Shown in pieces: positions 41,929-50,698 of a stretch of 64,000 nt of DNA (its first letter is position 1; each line of letters opens with the position of its first letter). Source of the stretch: Skeletonema tropicum. Its lineage: Eukaryota; Bacillariophyta; Thalassiosirophyceae; Thalassiosirales; Thalassiosiraceae. The stretch covers positions 62,001 to 126,000 of the forward strand of contig CM074134.1 of the NCBI GenBank assembly GCA_037178625.1. The letters are read 5' to 3'. A program made the position numbers and the translations under genes. A model generated the notes under the pieces. The model saw only the letters and a program-made list of their open reading frames with translations, made no database searches and had not been told where the DNA came from.

Positions 41929-44022
41929 TCAACTTTTACTCACCGTTGGGTTGTTCTTGTCCCATGGGTCCTCGCCTGGTGGTGGTTTGTATGTAGGGAA
42001 ATCCACAACAATGTACTTCGGTAGGCTAACCTCACCTTTACCGTTTGGTCCAACGGAGCGATCCTTATCGTAAACGATCTCGACAACTACCCCAATAGCT
42101 GAGACGTACAATCCTGAGTTGGGATCGATGTTGGCTGACTCCAAGCAAACATGTGCACCTACGCACACATCAAAGGTGTAGAATAGCCTCCTGCCGTAAA
42201 AGTGCGACTGGTATGCTGTGTTATTGCCCGCCATCCTGCTGCTGAATTGACACCTGAGCCTAGCTATTGGTACTTTCAGTCGTTCGTGTGTTTTGATCAG
42301 CATGTCTACATTTTTCTGGGACATATCGTCCCGTTTCGCGTATACCCACAACGTCTTTGGGTCATTTTCTACCTCTTCCCTCAGTTTTGGATGATATTTT
42401 CCGAGTTCGTCTATGTGTAGTTTGATCAGGCGCTTTGCATCCTCATCAGTCTGGTTCCCCACTCTCATCCTGTTCATGAGATCGCTATCCTCCTTGTCTT
42501 TTGCTCTAAAATTCTTCGTCAACATGAAGACCACATCCGTCATCATCTCAGTCAAGATTTTGCTACCCTCGTAATCGCATATTTGATTGTTTTTACTCTT
42601 TCCTGTCATTGTTTTTGGCCTATCGTTGTTGTGGTATTCGTGGTAGCCGTTTATTGCTCCCCCCTTGTTGGACGGTGGCAGCTGGTAGTCGTCACCGAAG
42701 AACAACACAACCGGGACACCGCCCCACCTCTCCCGTTTATTGTGCCCATTAAATGCGCAATCTCTCACATGCTCCTCTGCACCGAATGTTACGTGTGAGC
42801 CCAACATGCTTCTTTCATCGACCATCAGTACGAGCAGCTCTTTCAGTTTATTGCACATTTCTTCTCTTCTTTTTGCGTCCAATGATTTGTAAGGTACCTG
42901 TACGTTAATTCCCAGAAGTGAGTGCAGCGTGCACCCTTTGACGTTGTACGCTGCGCTGCCTGAAGGAGCAGCAACCTGGACTGTCTTGTTCGAATCGGTC
43001 AGCTTCCTGATGATGGAAATGATGGTGTTAATTACCAGCGATTTCCCGCACCCACCCATTCCTGTAATTGTTGCTCGTAGCGGCTTGTAATCCTCGTCAT
43101 TATCAAGGAATTTCACCACAGTATCGACAGTGGCGAGTACGATCATCGCCTGTTCCTCGGACAGTTCCTCGATGTTGTAACTTGATCCGTCAGATTTCGT
43201 GGGTATTGTTGCGCCTGAATGATCGTCCATCATGGCTCTGGCACGTTGCTCTCTGAGTTTGACTGTGTACTCCTCCCCTGGTATTGTTACGTCTCTTTCT
43301 CCATCAAACGAGCTCTTCGACCAATCGTGATTCAATCCTACGTCGATTTTCTTGCCCCCCAAAAGTAACTCATCCACTTTCCTATCAGAGAGTTGGGTCG
43401 AGTGCAAATGATTCAGGTGTTGATCTACCTCGTCATCGTCGAGCTCGTCAATGTTGACATCTGCTTGAATTGTCCCTTTTCTTGCCACACATTCGATCCT
43501 TTTTTCTTGCGCGTATCTAACAGCTCTCTGGTATTCGGTCCAAACACTTGTAGGGACCTGTCTTTTCTGCAGCATCAACTTGAATGTATTGATTGTTCTC
43601 TGTCTGTCGCGTAAATTAAGTGGTTTGTCGAAGCTCCATGGCTTGTGAAGTAACAACATTCCTCTTGCATAATCGTAGTCCACCGGGTAACGTGGTCTGC
43701 AATTGAGTCCTTTGGCGATGAGTATCCTGTTCATGCGTCTATTGCTGTCAGGGTCTATCATGAACTTTTTCCTACACCACTCCTTGTAAAAGTACTGATC
43801 CAAGGTCAGTTTGCTGTACTTTTCCTCCCTGCTTGCATAGCTATAGACCAAGTCGTTTGGCTTAGGGTCGGATGATTTTCGTAGCTTCAGACAATTCTGA
43901 ACCGACACGTAAGTGATCACATCTGAACAGAGTGTTAAACTCAGCCTATCAATCTCGTGCACCGCCTCTTGTATGCTGATGAGCCTTTTGCTTGTCATCC
44001 AGTTCAGTGACATTTTCACCAA
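41929..44022 (-). CDS. Helitron helicase, N-terminal and core exon (PIF1-type)
   Basis: The frame runs 697 codons. Residues 1-200 carry the link region common to Helitron proteins (YASREEKYSKLTLDQYFYKE; GMLLLHKPWSF). Walker A is ITGMGGCGKSLV (319-330), Walker B LVLMVDERSMLG (about 390-401), and DYQLPPSNKGG (motif III-like) follows. It ends near FPTYKPPPGEDPWDKNNPTV, where the next exon would take over. The enzyme should unwind DNA for rolling-circle transposition together with the Rep. Confidence 0.85.
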   Translation of the reverse strand: MVKMSLNWMTSKRLISIQEAVHEIDRLSLTLCSDVITYVSVQNCLKLRKSSDPKPNDLVYSYASREEKYSKLTLDQYFYKEWCRKKFMIDPDSNRRMNRILIAKGLNCRPRYPVDYDYARGMLLLHKPWSFDKPLNLRDRQRTINTFKLMLQKRQVPTSVWTEYQRAVRYAQEKRIECVARKGTIQADVNIDELDDDEVDQHLNHLHSTQLSDRKVDELLLGGKKIDVGLNHDWSKSSFDGERDVTIPGEEYTVKLREQRARAMMDDHSGATIPTKSDGSSYNIEELSEEQAMIVLATVDTVVKFLDNDEDYKPLRATITGMGGCGKSLVINTIISIIRKLTDSNKTVQVAAPSGSAAYNVKGCTLHSLLGINVQVPYKSLDAKRREEMCNKLKELLVLMVDERSMLGSHVTFGAEEHVRDCAFNGHNKRERWGGVPVVLFFGDDYQLPPSNKGGAINGYHEYHNNDRPKTMTGKSKNNQICDYEGSKILTEMMTDVVFMLTKNFRAKDKEDSDLMNRMRVGNQTDEDAKRLIKLHIDELGKYHPKLREEVENDPKTLWVYAKRDDMSQKNVDMLIKTHERLKVPIARLRCQFSSRMAGNNTAYQSHFYGRRLFYTFDVCVGAHVCLESANIDPNSGLYVSAIGVVVEIVYDKDRSVGPNGKGEVSLPKYIVVDFPTYKPPPGEDPWDKNNPTVSKS

Positions 44023-44122
44023 TGTTTGGACACCACTTATATCCTCGGAGCTTTTGCTGGGAGGTGAGAATTAATAGTGGCGGTAGGTTGTGTTAGCAGT
44101 GGGGTTAACAGTGTTCGATTGT

Positions 44123-44260
44123 TTCAATTTGCAAAATTGTGCACTGCACAGTTTTACCAAAGTCGATGGCGGAATACAGTGAGGTTACCCAGCGTAAGAT
44201 TTTGTTTCAATTTGCAAAATTGTGCACCGCACAGTTTTACCAAAGAAGATGGCGGAATAC
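44123..44260. repeat. Helitron palindromes 3-4 in an 83-bp tandem repeat
   Basis: GCAAAATTGTGCA and TGCACAGTTTTACC form a near-perfect stem at 44131-44158. The unit repeats at 44214-44241 with a one-base change in the centre, together with flanking GATGGCGGAATACA. It lies in the gap between the Rep end (44312) and the helicase start (44022). Confidence 0.8.
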
Positions 44261-44311
44261 ACAACTGCACTGAATTCAGTGTGAGAGACAACTTTCATCT
44301 TCAGAGCACAC

Positions 44312-45739
44312 TTACCTTTGCACAATGTTCTGCACTGCTTCTTTCTCCTTCTTGGACGTGTGGTTCTTCTTGCTGGCGTATGCTACGACATATTTGCAAA
44401 CGTTCTCAATCTCGCTGACATCGGGTTTGTCTGGATGTGACCTATAAACCAGTAGCTGGATATCTATGTTTGCCCTCCAGGTTTGCAACAGTGTCCTACT
44501 GTGCTGACATGACTTTCGCGACTTTGTACGGCGTAGTTGGAAGTGTTCCACTCCCTTTTGATCTGTTACTATCACCGATACTTTGCTGAGTGGTTTCCCA
44601 TCTGTATCACACTTGCCGTACTCTGTCTCCGTACCGTACCCAAACCTACACTCACGACGTTCGCATTTCGTATTTGTACCAAGGCAATACACATTACAGT
44701 GGTGCACCATGCACTCCTGGCACAGCATTCGGGCGTCCTCTCCCTTATGCACGCTTTCGCAGAACCGATGCATTAGCGGATTTGTTGAGTCGGGAGATCT
44801 GTCCGACACGTGGTTCTCATTCACTTCGACGTCGGCTGTCATGTCGAGCACATTTGTCGCGTATGTTTCCAGCACTTTGGCCTTTTCCTCTTCCGTGTCT
44901 GCTCGATAGAAGTCATTCAGATATGCCTTGTCCTTGGAAATGCCCAACAAGTGCAGATGTATCTGACCCCTTCCTGGCGCAAATTCGACTCTTGCCCAGT
45001 AATGCTCGATACCAAGCGCGTCCTTCGCAACTGTGTCGAGAAAGACTTTCGACCTCTTCATGAAAAAATCATTGACATACACTGTGAATCTCTTGACTGA
45101 TTTGGTCATGGCCTTGAAGTCGTTTTTCTGCAGCAATTCGACCTGTTTGAGATTTTGTGCAGTTCGCTCAAGGCTGATCATCAGACGACGTAGATCCGGC
45201 CACCAGTTTTCGGCACAAGATAACGTGATGAAATGGGTAGGCGGACCGTGTCCACGTGAAATATGGAAGTCAATCCACGATTCTAGCTCGTCCTGCTTCC
45301 CCCTCCAGAAACTGTCTGATCCACGTATACCCCTAGCGATGTATCGCAACTTGTTAATATAGCTCATATCACCCTGCCTCAACTGCTGCTGCAACTCCTC
45401 CACAGTTGGTGGCATTCTCACACTCGCACCAAGGAAGTTCTTGTCTTTGTAAAAGAAATTGCCCTGGGTATTGTTCGTATGACGCTGCAGCATGTTGAAG
45501 ACGTACAGGCAAAACATCTGATCGTTAATGAATCTTCCATCTTGGTACCGTATCAAGTGAGTGGCCCAGCTACGGATATCTTTGACTTTCCCACGTCTGA
45601 GATCGTACACGTCTCCAATACCGCCAGGGAAGAGCCAAGGGAATGCATTCACGAACACTTGTCCCGTCGAATCAAACTCACTGTTGATGGTTTCGATTGG
45701 TTGACATGGATTGTCGTTGGCATAATGTTGCAAGTACAA
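44312..45739 (-). CDS. Helitron Rep (HUH) exon
   Basis: 475 codons, Helitron_like_N-type: FVNAFPWLFPGGIGD, THFITLSCAENWWPDLRRL, and the HUH motif RGQIHLHLLGI with metal-binding His261 and His263. The tyrosine pair is CKYVVAYASK (Tyr450, Tyr454) in the usual Y-x3-Y form. Cys/His clusters (CQECMVHHCNVYCLG; CERRECRFGYG) lie between them. The frame enters from an upstream exon: GTGAGTG follows the previous ORF at 45814 and ...TTTAG lies at about 45755. This domain nicks and joins DNA strands during rolling-circle transposition. All catalytic residues looked for are present. Confidence 0.9.
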   Translation of the reverse strand: MYLQHYANDNPCQPIETINSEFDSTGQVFVNAFPWLFPGGIGDVYDLRRGKVKDIRSWATHLIRYQDGRFINDQMFCLYVFNMLQRHTNNTQGNFFYKDKNFLGASVRMPPTVEELQQQLRQGDMSYINKLRYIARGIRGSDSFWRGKQDELESWIDFHISRGHGPPTHFITLSCAENWWPDLRRLMISLERTAQNLKQVELLQKNDFKAMTKSVKRFTVYVNDFFMKRSKVFLDTVAKDALGIEHYWARVEFAPGRGQIHLHLLGISKDKAYLNDFYRADTEEEKAKVLETYATNVLDMTADVEVNENHVSDRSPDSTNPLMHRFCESVHKGEDARMLCQECMVHHCNVYCLGTNTKCERRECRFGYGTETEYGKCDTDGKPLSKVSVIVTDQKGVEHFQLRRTKSRKSCQHSRTLLQTWRANIDIQLLVYRSHPDKPDVSEIENVCKYVVAYASKKNHTSKKEKEAVQNIVQR

Positions 45740-45813
45740 GATAAAGATGCTGGTTTAGCTAAATCGAGTGGTAATTTGAACACAATCGAATCATTCAATG
45801 GCAAAGAATACAC

Positions 45814-46428
45814 TCACTTTATTGGCGCATTGTGGTCGATGGGAGGGAAGTTGAGGACCTTTTCCTTCTGATTCGTTGCATTGGCTATAACTTTAAATTC
45901 CTTCACGATTTTGGCCTGTTTCGAGTTCGGTAAGGTATTGTTGTAGTTCGGGTGTACTGTCTCCATTTCAAACTCGTCTTCGTTGTTCTTGTCCTCTGGT
46001 GTACCTGTCTGATTGCCAGACAGTGTTTCTGCGGCGTCAGCCACGGCATCTCGTCTGCTGGGCTTTGTGTTCAGAGTGTATTTCTTCGCGACGTCATACA
46101 ATGATCCATTCTTGATCCAATCTAGATTGGTTTCCTTAATTGTGATTCCATGATATCCACTGTGATTAAGTTTGAGCCACTTGAGAGCCGCTATTACTTT
46201 CCTCTTGTTCACTTTGTAATGACGGCTGATAGATTCCCCCGTCACGCGGTTGCTGATATGCCGCACAAATGTTACCATACTCGTCTCAGTCTGTGGCAAT
46301 TCCATGCACATGTTATTTATATCCTGAGGAAAGCACACGCAATGACCGTTAATGCCATAGATACCATCCTTGATGTGCATCGACGGAATCATGGGCGAAC
46401 ACCTCCGAATCAGGAGCTTCTCTGACAT
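45814..46428 (-). CDS. Helitron N-terminal region exon
   Basis: ATG at 46426-46428. It reads LLIRRCSPMIPSMHIKDGIY, then NGHCVCFPQDINNMCMELPQ and YKVNKRKVIAALKWLKLNHS GY-type text, the segment that precedes the Rep in Helitron polyproteins (GH..NFPQD...LP and VR...V..AL.WLK.N...Y). Its C-terminus is an acidic linker. It joins the Rep frame through a small intron at 45813-45755 or so. Confidence 0.8.
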   Translation of the reverse strand: MSEKLLIRRCSPMIPSMHIKDGIYGINGHCVCFPQDINNMCMELPQTETSMVTFVRHISNRVTGESISRHYKVNKRKVIAALKWLKLNHSGYHGITIKETNLDWIKNGSLYDVAKKYTLNTKPSRRDAVADAAETLSGNQTGTPEDKNNEDEFEMETVHPNYNNTLPNSKQAKIVKEFKVIANATNQKEKVLNFPPIDHNAPIK

Positions 46429-46550
46429 TTTGAATTACCCTCTTCCCTATTCCTACATTGCGTAATTGTTCAACACCAAGCGCATCCTGCAACCAGCACG
46501 TCACAAAAAGTACGATGTGCGGTAATGATACACGACAAGCTGGTGGATTG

Positions 46551-46577
46551 GTAAAATTGTGCAGTGAGCAAATTTAC
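46551..46577. repeat. Helitron palindrome 5
   Basis: GTAAAATTGTGC ... GAGCAAATTTAC, upstream of the N-terminal-region ORF (start 46428). Confidence 0.7.
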
Positions 46578-46611
46578 TTATTGTGAGTTCGTGAACGTGA
46601 AAGTGATAATG

Positions 46612-46938
46612 TTAATGTTGTAGAGATACAGCACAGACACAGACACAAAAACAAAAGAACTCAGCACAGGAACAGGAACAGCTTTTCTGAGAGCAAAACT
46701 CACTAGGTTTGGTCTTAGGCCCAACTTGGTTGCTTTGCCTCGGCGGCGTAACAACTGCGTGTAAATTGTTTGCAGCATGTTCGTCTTGCTGTTGTTTCTG
46801 TGGCTGAGCACAGTTTGTGTTCGTGACTAGGAGATCGTCAGCCCTGTATGAGTGAGTAGAGAGTATGCAAATCGGGATTGGATTCAACATGACTGGTAAG
46901 TTGCAAGAAACGACAGATACCAGATGATGCTTCAGCAA
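46612..46938 (-). other. Possible extra Helitron exon or leader
   Basis: An open reverse frame without a family motif (TNTNCAQPQKQQQDEHAANN). It lies between the N-terminal region and the SAP-like ORF, with repeated flanks: GTATGCA.ATCGGGATTGGATT-type sequence occurs at about 46863 and 47057. It could be an exon, or a spacer duplicated along with its palindrome. Confidence 0.3.
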
Positions 46939-47081
46939 AAAGTAATCACGGCACAGAAATAAATAACCCCATACGAGCAGGGTTAAGCACTAAGTATCAG
47001 ATTCTCACCTGAAGTCTTTTTTGACCTCACTATCCTTGGTCCTGCAAAGTTGAGAGTATGCAGGTCGGGATTGGATTAATT

Positions 47082-47110
47082 GTTAAAATTGTTCACTGCA
47101 CAGTTTTACG
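47082..47110. repeat. Helitron palindrome 6
   Basis: TTAAAATTGTTCACTGCACA then GTTTTACG, 40 bp past the stop of the SAP-like ORF. Confidence 0.7.
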
Positions 47111-47149
47111 AACTGTTCATTAACCCAATATAGGGTTAAATGTAGGCAC

Positions 47150-47779
47150 TCACCCCGATTTCACATTTTTGTCACATTTTGGATCGGTCATCTCCAAGTT
47201 CTCTCGATCCATCAACAAGTTTACCACTCTTGCAATCAGTTCATCTTTGGTTAGACCAAAATTAGAGCCACCGAGCTCGACCAGGATCATCTGTAAGCAG
47301 AAGACATTGAAGACATCCAAAGCGGTAGACAGCAATTGTGACAAAGGAAGGCTATCAAGCTTTCTACTCTCACTCTCACCGACAACAAATGATGCCATGG
47401 ATCGAAAGATAGGATCGTTTGTGCGGATGGTAGCCCAAGGATAATCATACCATTTCCAGTTACAAGGAGAAGATGAAGCCTTCATCGAAACATGTCCCCG
47501 CTCCAGTCCGCTGTGAGACAACTCCGTCAAAGTAGATGAGGTCGAAGCATCAGCCGACTTCGAAGAACATGCGCGACGCTTAAGCCCACAAGGTTGACTC
47601 AACAAGCAACGAAGAACCTTGCCATCAGATCCAACAGTTGAAGTCGCGGCATCGGCATCAGTCTCCTGCTCCTGTCCCACATGAGATAACTCCGTCGAAG
47701 TAGACGATGCCGCTGCATCAGATGACTTTGAAGCACTTGCGCTTGCCTGCCACTTAAGGCCGCTAGGATTACTCATCAA
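47150..47779 (-). CDS. Helitron accessory ORF, SAP-like
   Basis: 209 codons. The N-terminal half is two diverged repeats of about 55 residues (NPSGLKWQASASASKSSDAA and QPCGLKRRACSSKSADASTS, each followed by TELSH). The C-terminal segment LQMILVELGGSNFGLTKDEL followed by IARVVNLLMD has the pattern of a SAP motif (L...L...G....G.K.EL..R...L), a short DNA-binding helix pair. It is the first ORF of the element in element sense and is bracketed by palindromes at 47082-47110 and 48305-48336. A DNA-targeting role is inferred. Confidence 0.55.
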   Translation of the reverse strand: MMSNPSGLKWQASASASKSSDAAASSTSTELSHVGQEQETDADAATSTVGSDGKVLRCLLSQPCGLKRRACSSKSADASTSSTLTELSHSGLERGHVSMKASSSPCNWKWYDYPWATIRTNDPIFRSMASFVVGESESRKLDSLPLSQLLSTALDVFNVFCLQMILVELGGSNFGLTKDELIARVVNLLMDRENLEMTDPKCDKNVKSG

Positions 47780-48304
47780 ATAACGAGAACCCTCGCAGTT
47801 AGATCAAACAGTTGAAGTCGCGGCAGCAGCATCGGTATTGCCAATTATCATGATTGCGTAATAAGATTGATAAGAAGTAGAGAGGTTTACATACACCAAT
47901 ACTTAATGAACGCGATGTACAAATAGATCGACAGCGACGGACAATGTGCACCGAAGCAATTTTGGTTGACCACCGAAGCGAAGCAGGAGGAACAATGCTG
48001 TCAGAGAGAGAAAGAATAAAGACATGGATAGACGGAGAAATAATTGTGTATACCAATTCCGACAAATTTTTGTCTATTGAATTTGTCACAAACGTGACAC
48101 AATATCGATGAAAATGCGTGCGTACGTCTCACAGACAAATGAGAACCAACAGCTCAGGTGTAATGACGTGTTGTTGAAGTTGAAGTGACACAGACGTGGC
48201 AAAATCCAAAAAAAAAAGATGCGCCGGAGGTGGAGAATGTCAGTTTTGTCATTTCCGCGAAGAAGCTCGAGAAATTGTCAATCACGAGAAAGACAATTTG
48301 AATT

Positions 48305-48336
48305 GGTAAAATTGTGCACAACACAATTTTAGTAAA
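48305..48336. repeat. Helitron palindrome 7
   Basis: TAAAATTGTG and CACAATTTTA form a perfect 10-bp stem around a 5-base loop, upstream of the SAP-like ORF. Confidence 0.75.
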
Positions 48337-48594
48337 TACTCAAGTAATTATCTAACATCACAACAAACCAGAACATCACCGTCCACCAAATACACTACGT
48401 CTATGACGTCATTGCAGAGCAACTTTATAGCCGGATTCCGTTGTAAAAAGACTAACAAACCAAAGTGCAATGGCCAACTACAAAATGACACAATACTCGA
48501 CAGGCCCCGAGGGCCCGCGCTGATCCCGCCACAGGCACCACCACACTACCACGCTCGCCACATTCTGCGCGCCCCTGTTTATATCCCATTTTTT

Positions 48595-49021
48595 GGCAGA
48601 GGGAACGAACATGTTATTAGGGGGGAAACTCGATCATGCTCATCATTCTGCAGCATACGCGTGCATGTTCGAGCAATGGAGAGCCGTGAAATGTGGAGCT
48701 CTAAACGACTACTTTAGGAGCCACCATGGCAAGATTGAAGAATTATCAAGCGGTACCTGTGACGAGCACACCGTTGTTAGCTTCTTCAAGAAGCGCATCC
48801 CTTGCAAGTGCTTGGACAAAAGATACAAGGAAGTCAAGTCCATCGTAAAAATGGGCCTTTGCAACAATCAAGGCTGCACTCTCCCCGATAGGAAGGCCGA
48901 ACGCAGTAAACTGATGCATTGCGAACAATGCCGTTTGGTATATTACTGTTCAATTGAATGTCAGAAGGCTGCATGGCCATCGCACAGAGAATTCTGCGTC
49001 GCTGTGAGTAAGGTGCCCTAA
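48595..49021 (+). pseudogene. MYND-finger protein gene, 3' part
   Basis: The frame joins in phase to 40698. It reads AEGTNMLLGGKLDHAHHSAA, MFEQWRAVKC, HTVVSFFKKRIPCKCLDKRY (the FF+KRIPC.CLD..YKEVKSI. block of this diatom family), then a MYND zinc finger: CNNQGC, CEQC, YYCSIECQ, SHREFC with all Cys/His ligands in place. The stop is at 49019-49021. The MYND finger usually mediates protein contacts. With 7.9 kb inserted, a full-length product would need the element to be excised or spliced out. Confidence 0.85.
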
Positions 49022-49134
49022 ATGTGGGACAGACAAGAATGGAGCAATATGAACGAAGCAATAGAGTGTTATAGAGTTGGGTGCTGGGGGATAGTGATAG
49101 TCAAGTCTTTAGAAAGATAAGAGTCTAAACTAAA

Positions 49135-49532
49135 GGCTAAGTGTATGGTCACCCTAGCCAGCATGTTAGTTCTCAGCGAGTATTTGAGCTCAGAAAATGT
49201 TCAACATAGCTATGGAAAGCTGAGAGTGAGAGGAGTTCAAATCCGCATCGTCCCTGAGCTGTTTCGGAATCATTGTGAAGTGAATGTATTCTTGGTCGCT
49301 GAAGAACAGGGTAAATTGGGAGAAGGGGCTACATTTGGGGTTATCCTTAAATCCTGCTCTAGAAGTGGGGCTAACAAAATATTTTTTTATGTATTTTTGA
49401 AGGGACGCCACGGATTCAAAGTCTACACAACGAGAGGAGCATTTTAAGCCTATAAAAGGGTAGGTTAGCCCCTGTGGCGGCTGAGAACGAACAAATCGGC
49501 AAAAAGTGGCTAGGCTGACCATACACTTAGCC
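49135..49532. mobile_element. MITE, 398 bp
   Basis: Terminal inverted repeats of 25 bp (49135-49159 and 49508-49532) start GGCTAAGTGTATGGTCA and differ at one position. TAAA flanks both sides and is a probable 4-bp target duplication. The 100-codon frame inside has no family motif and is probably incidental. No transposase is present. Confidence 0.85.
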
Positions 49533-50040
49533 TAAACATGAAATCACACGAGTTTGCTTTCACTCCTTTTATCTGTGACTATGATGCATCATTCAAATGA
49601 ACATATGATGAACTTGGGCTCGATCATTGTTTGCCATTTGAACAATTTTTTTGCAATTCAAATACTTTTCTACACATGTCAGTGTGAGAATGTGTGCTCC
49701 TGTATTGTACAATCTCCACCACACCAAAGCCAAAGTTGTTCTCCACATTTGAATAAATGGGGAGCAAGGATCTTATCTGTTTCAATCTTTGTATAATTTC
49801 CAATATTAGAGCCATTTGTAACTTTTCCAAAAATTCCTCGTCGTAATCATCACGATTGTTTTTGCTGCTTGTGGTGGATTCGTATCTCATCTCCATGAGA
49901 CCACAGAGATACCATGTGTATGGGAATGCGAAACATAAGCAGAGGCGACGGCAATACGTACGTGAAAGCCACGCAAGTAGGGAGCACACTGGTAACAGAT
50001 AGAAATAGAAACCAAGCTACAGACTTTCCTGACCTCTCTC

Positions 50041-50128
<88 letters not shown>

Positions 50129-50698
50129 TAATTATGCAACCCGATGCCGATGCCAAAATGTTGTGGGGCTTTAGGTTATTTCTGTGCTACGGTAAACTAC
50201 GTATCACTGGTGTTGTAAACAAGAAAAGGGGTTATTCTGGTGAGAGGTCGGTACTTATATAAGTACTTACTGGGCAGTCGACGGAATGAAGAAAACTTTT
50301 GAAGTGCATTAACGGACGGGACTTGCAAAATCTCAGTAAGTCCCGGCTTCCGTCGTTCAATGCATGATGCATGATGTCATCATGATGGGTCCAACGTTGC
50401 ATGCAGCAACGACCTACCTACTTCGTCTTGTCAAGCTTGAAAGCATCGCAAAAGTATTGCATCTATGTATGCACCCACTGCCAGCCGCTTGCTACCACCT
50501 TTAATCCAATAAATTTGAAGTAATAGTAATAGTTGGGATAATAGCAGTGGTTGAGATAAAAATAAAAGCAGTGTCAACCACAACATCAAATCAACCAAAA
50601 ATTACACATTACACATAAGGCGTGCCTACTGTTCTGCCCTGAAGCTGCACACACGCATACATGACATATTCAATACAAAAACATAAAACGCACAGCCC
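49533..50698. other. Intergenic with GA microsatellite and 5' region of the 7-TM gene
   Basis: Pure (GA)n runs from about 50042 to 50125. GACGGGACTTGCAAAATCTC at about 50317 also occurs upstream of the MYND gene and is followed here by AGTAAGT, a splice-donor-like string. ATGCATGATGCATGATGTCA near 50362 is locally palindromic. No gene seen. Confidence 0.5.
50042..50125. repeat. GA dinucleotide microsatellite
   Basis: About 40 uninterrupted GA units; frames crossing it encode only Arg-Glu runs. Confidence 0.97.

Larger units (their letters stand above)
40699..48594 (-). mobile_element. Helitron-type rolling-circle transposon, 7.9 kb
   Basis: Edges are set by the interrupted MYND gene and are good to a few bases. 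In element sense (reverse strand) it encodes a SAP-like protein, a Helitron N-terminal region, an HUH Rep with the YxxxY pair, and a PIF1-type helicase. The 3' end (plus-strand left end) begins CGGCCCTCGGGGCC; the inverted copy GGCCCCGAGGGCC lies 80 bp inside the other end (48503-48515). These unequal inverted repeats resemble the asymmetric ends of Helentron/Helitron2 elements rather than the TC...CTRR of canonical Helitrons. No target duplication is evident; the target reads TGT/GGC. Confidence 0.85.

Noticed and set aside
50042..50174. Arg-Glu-repeat coding frame
   Set aside because: It is the translation of a GA microsatellite.
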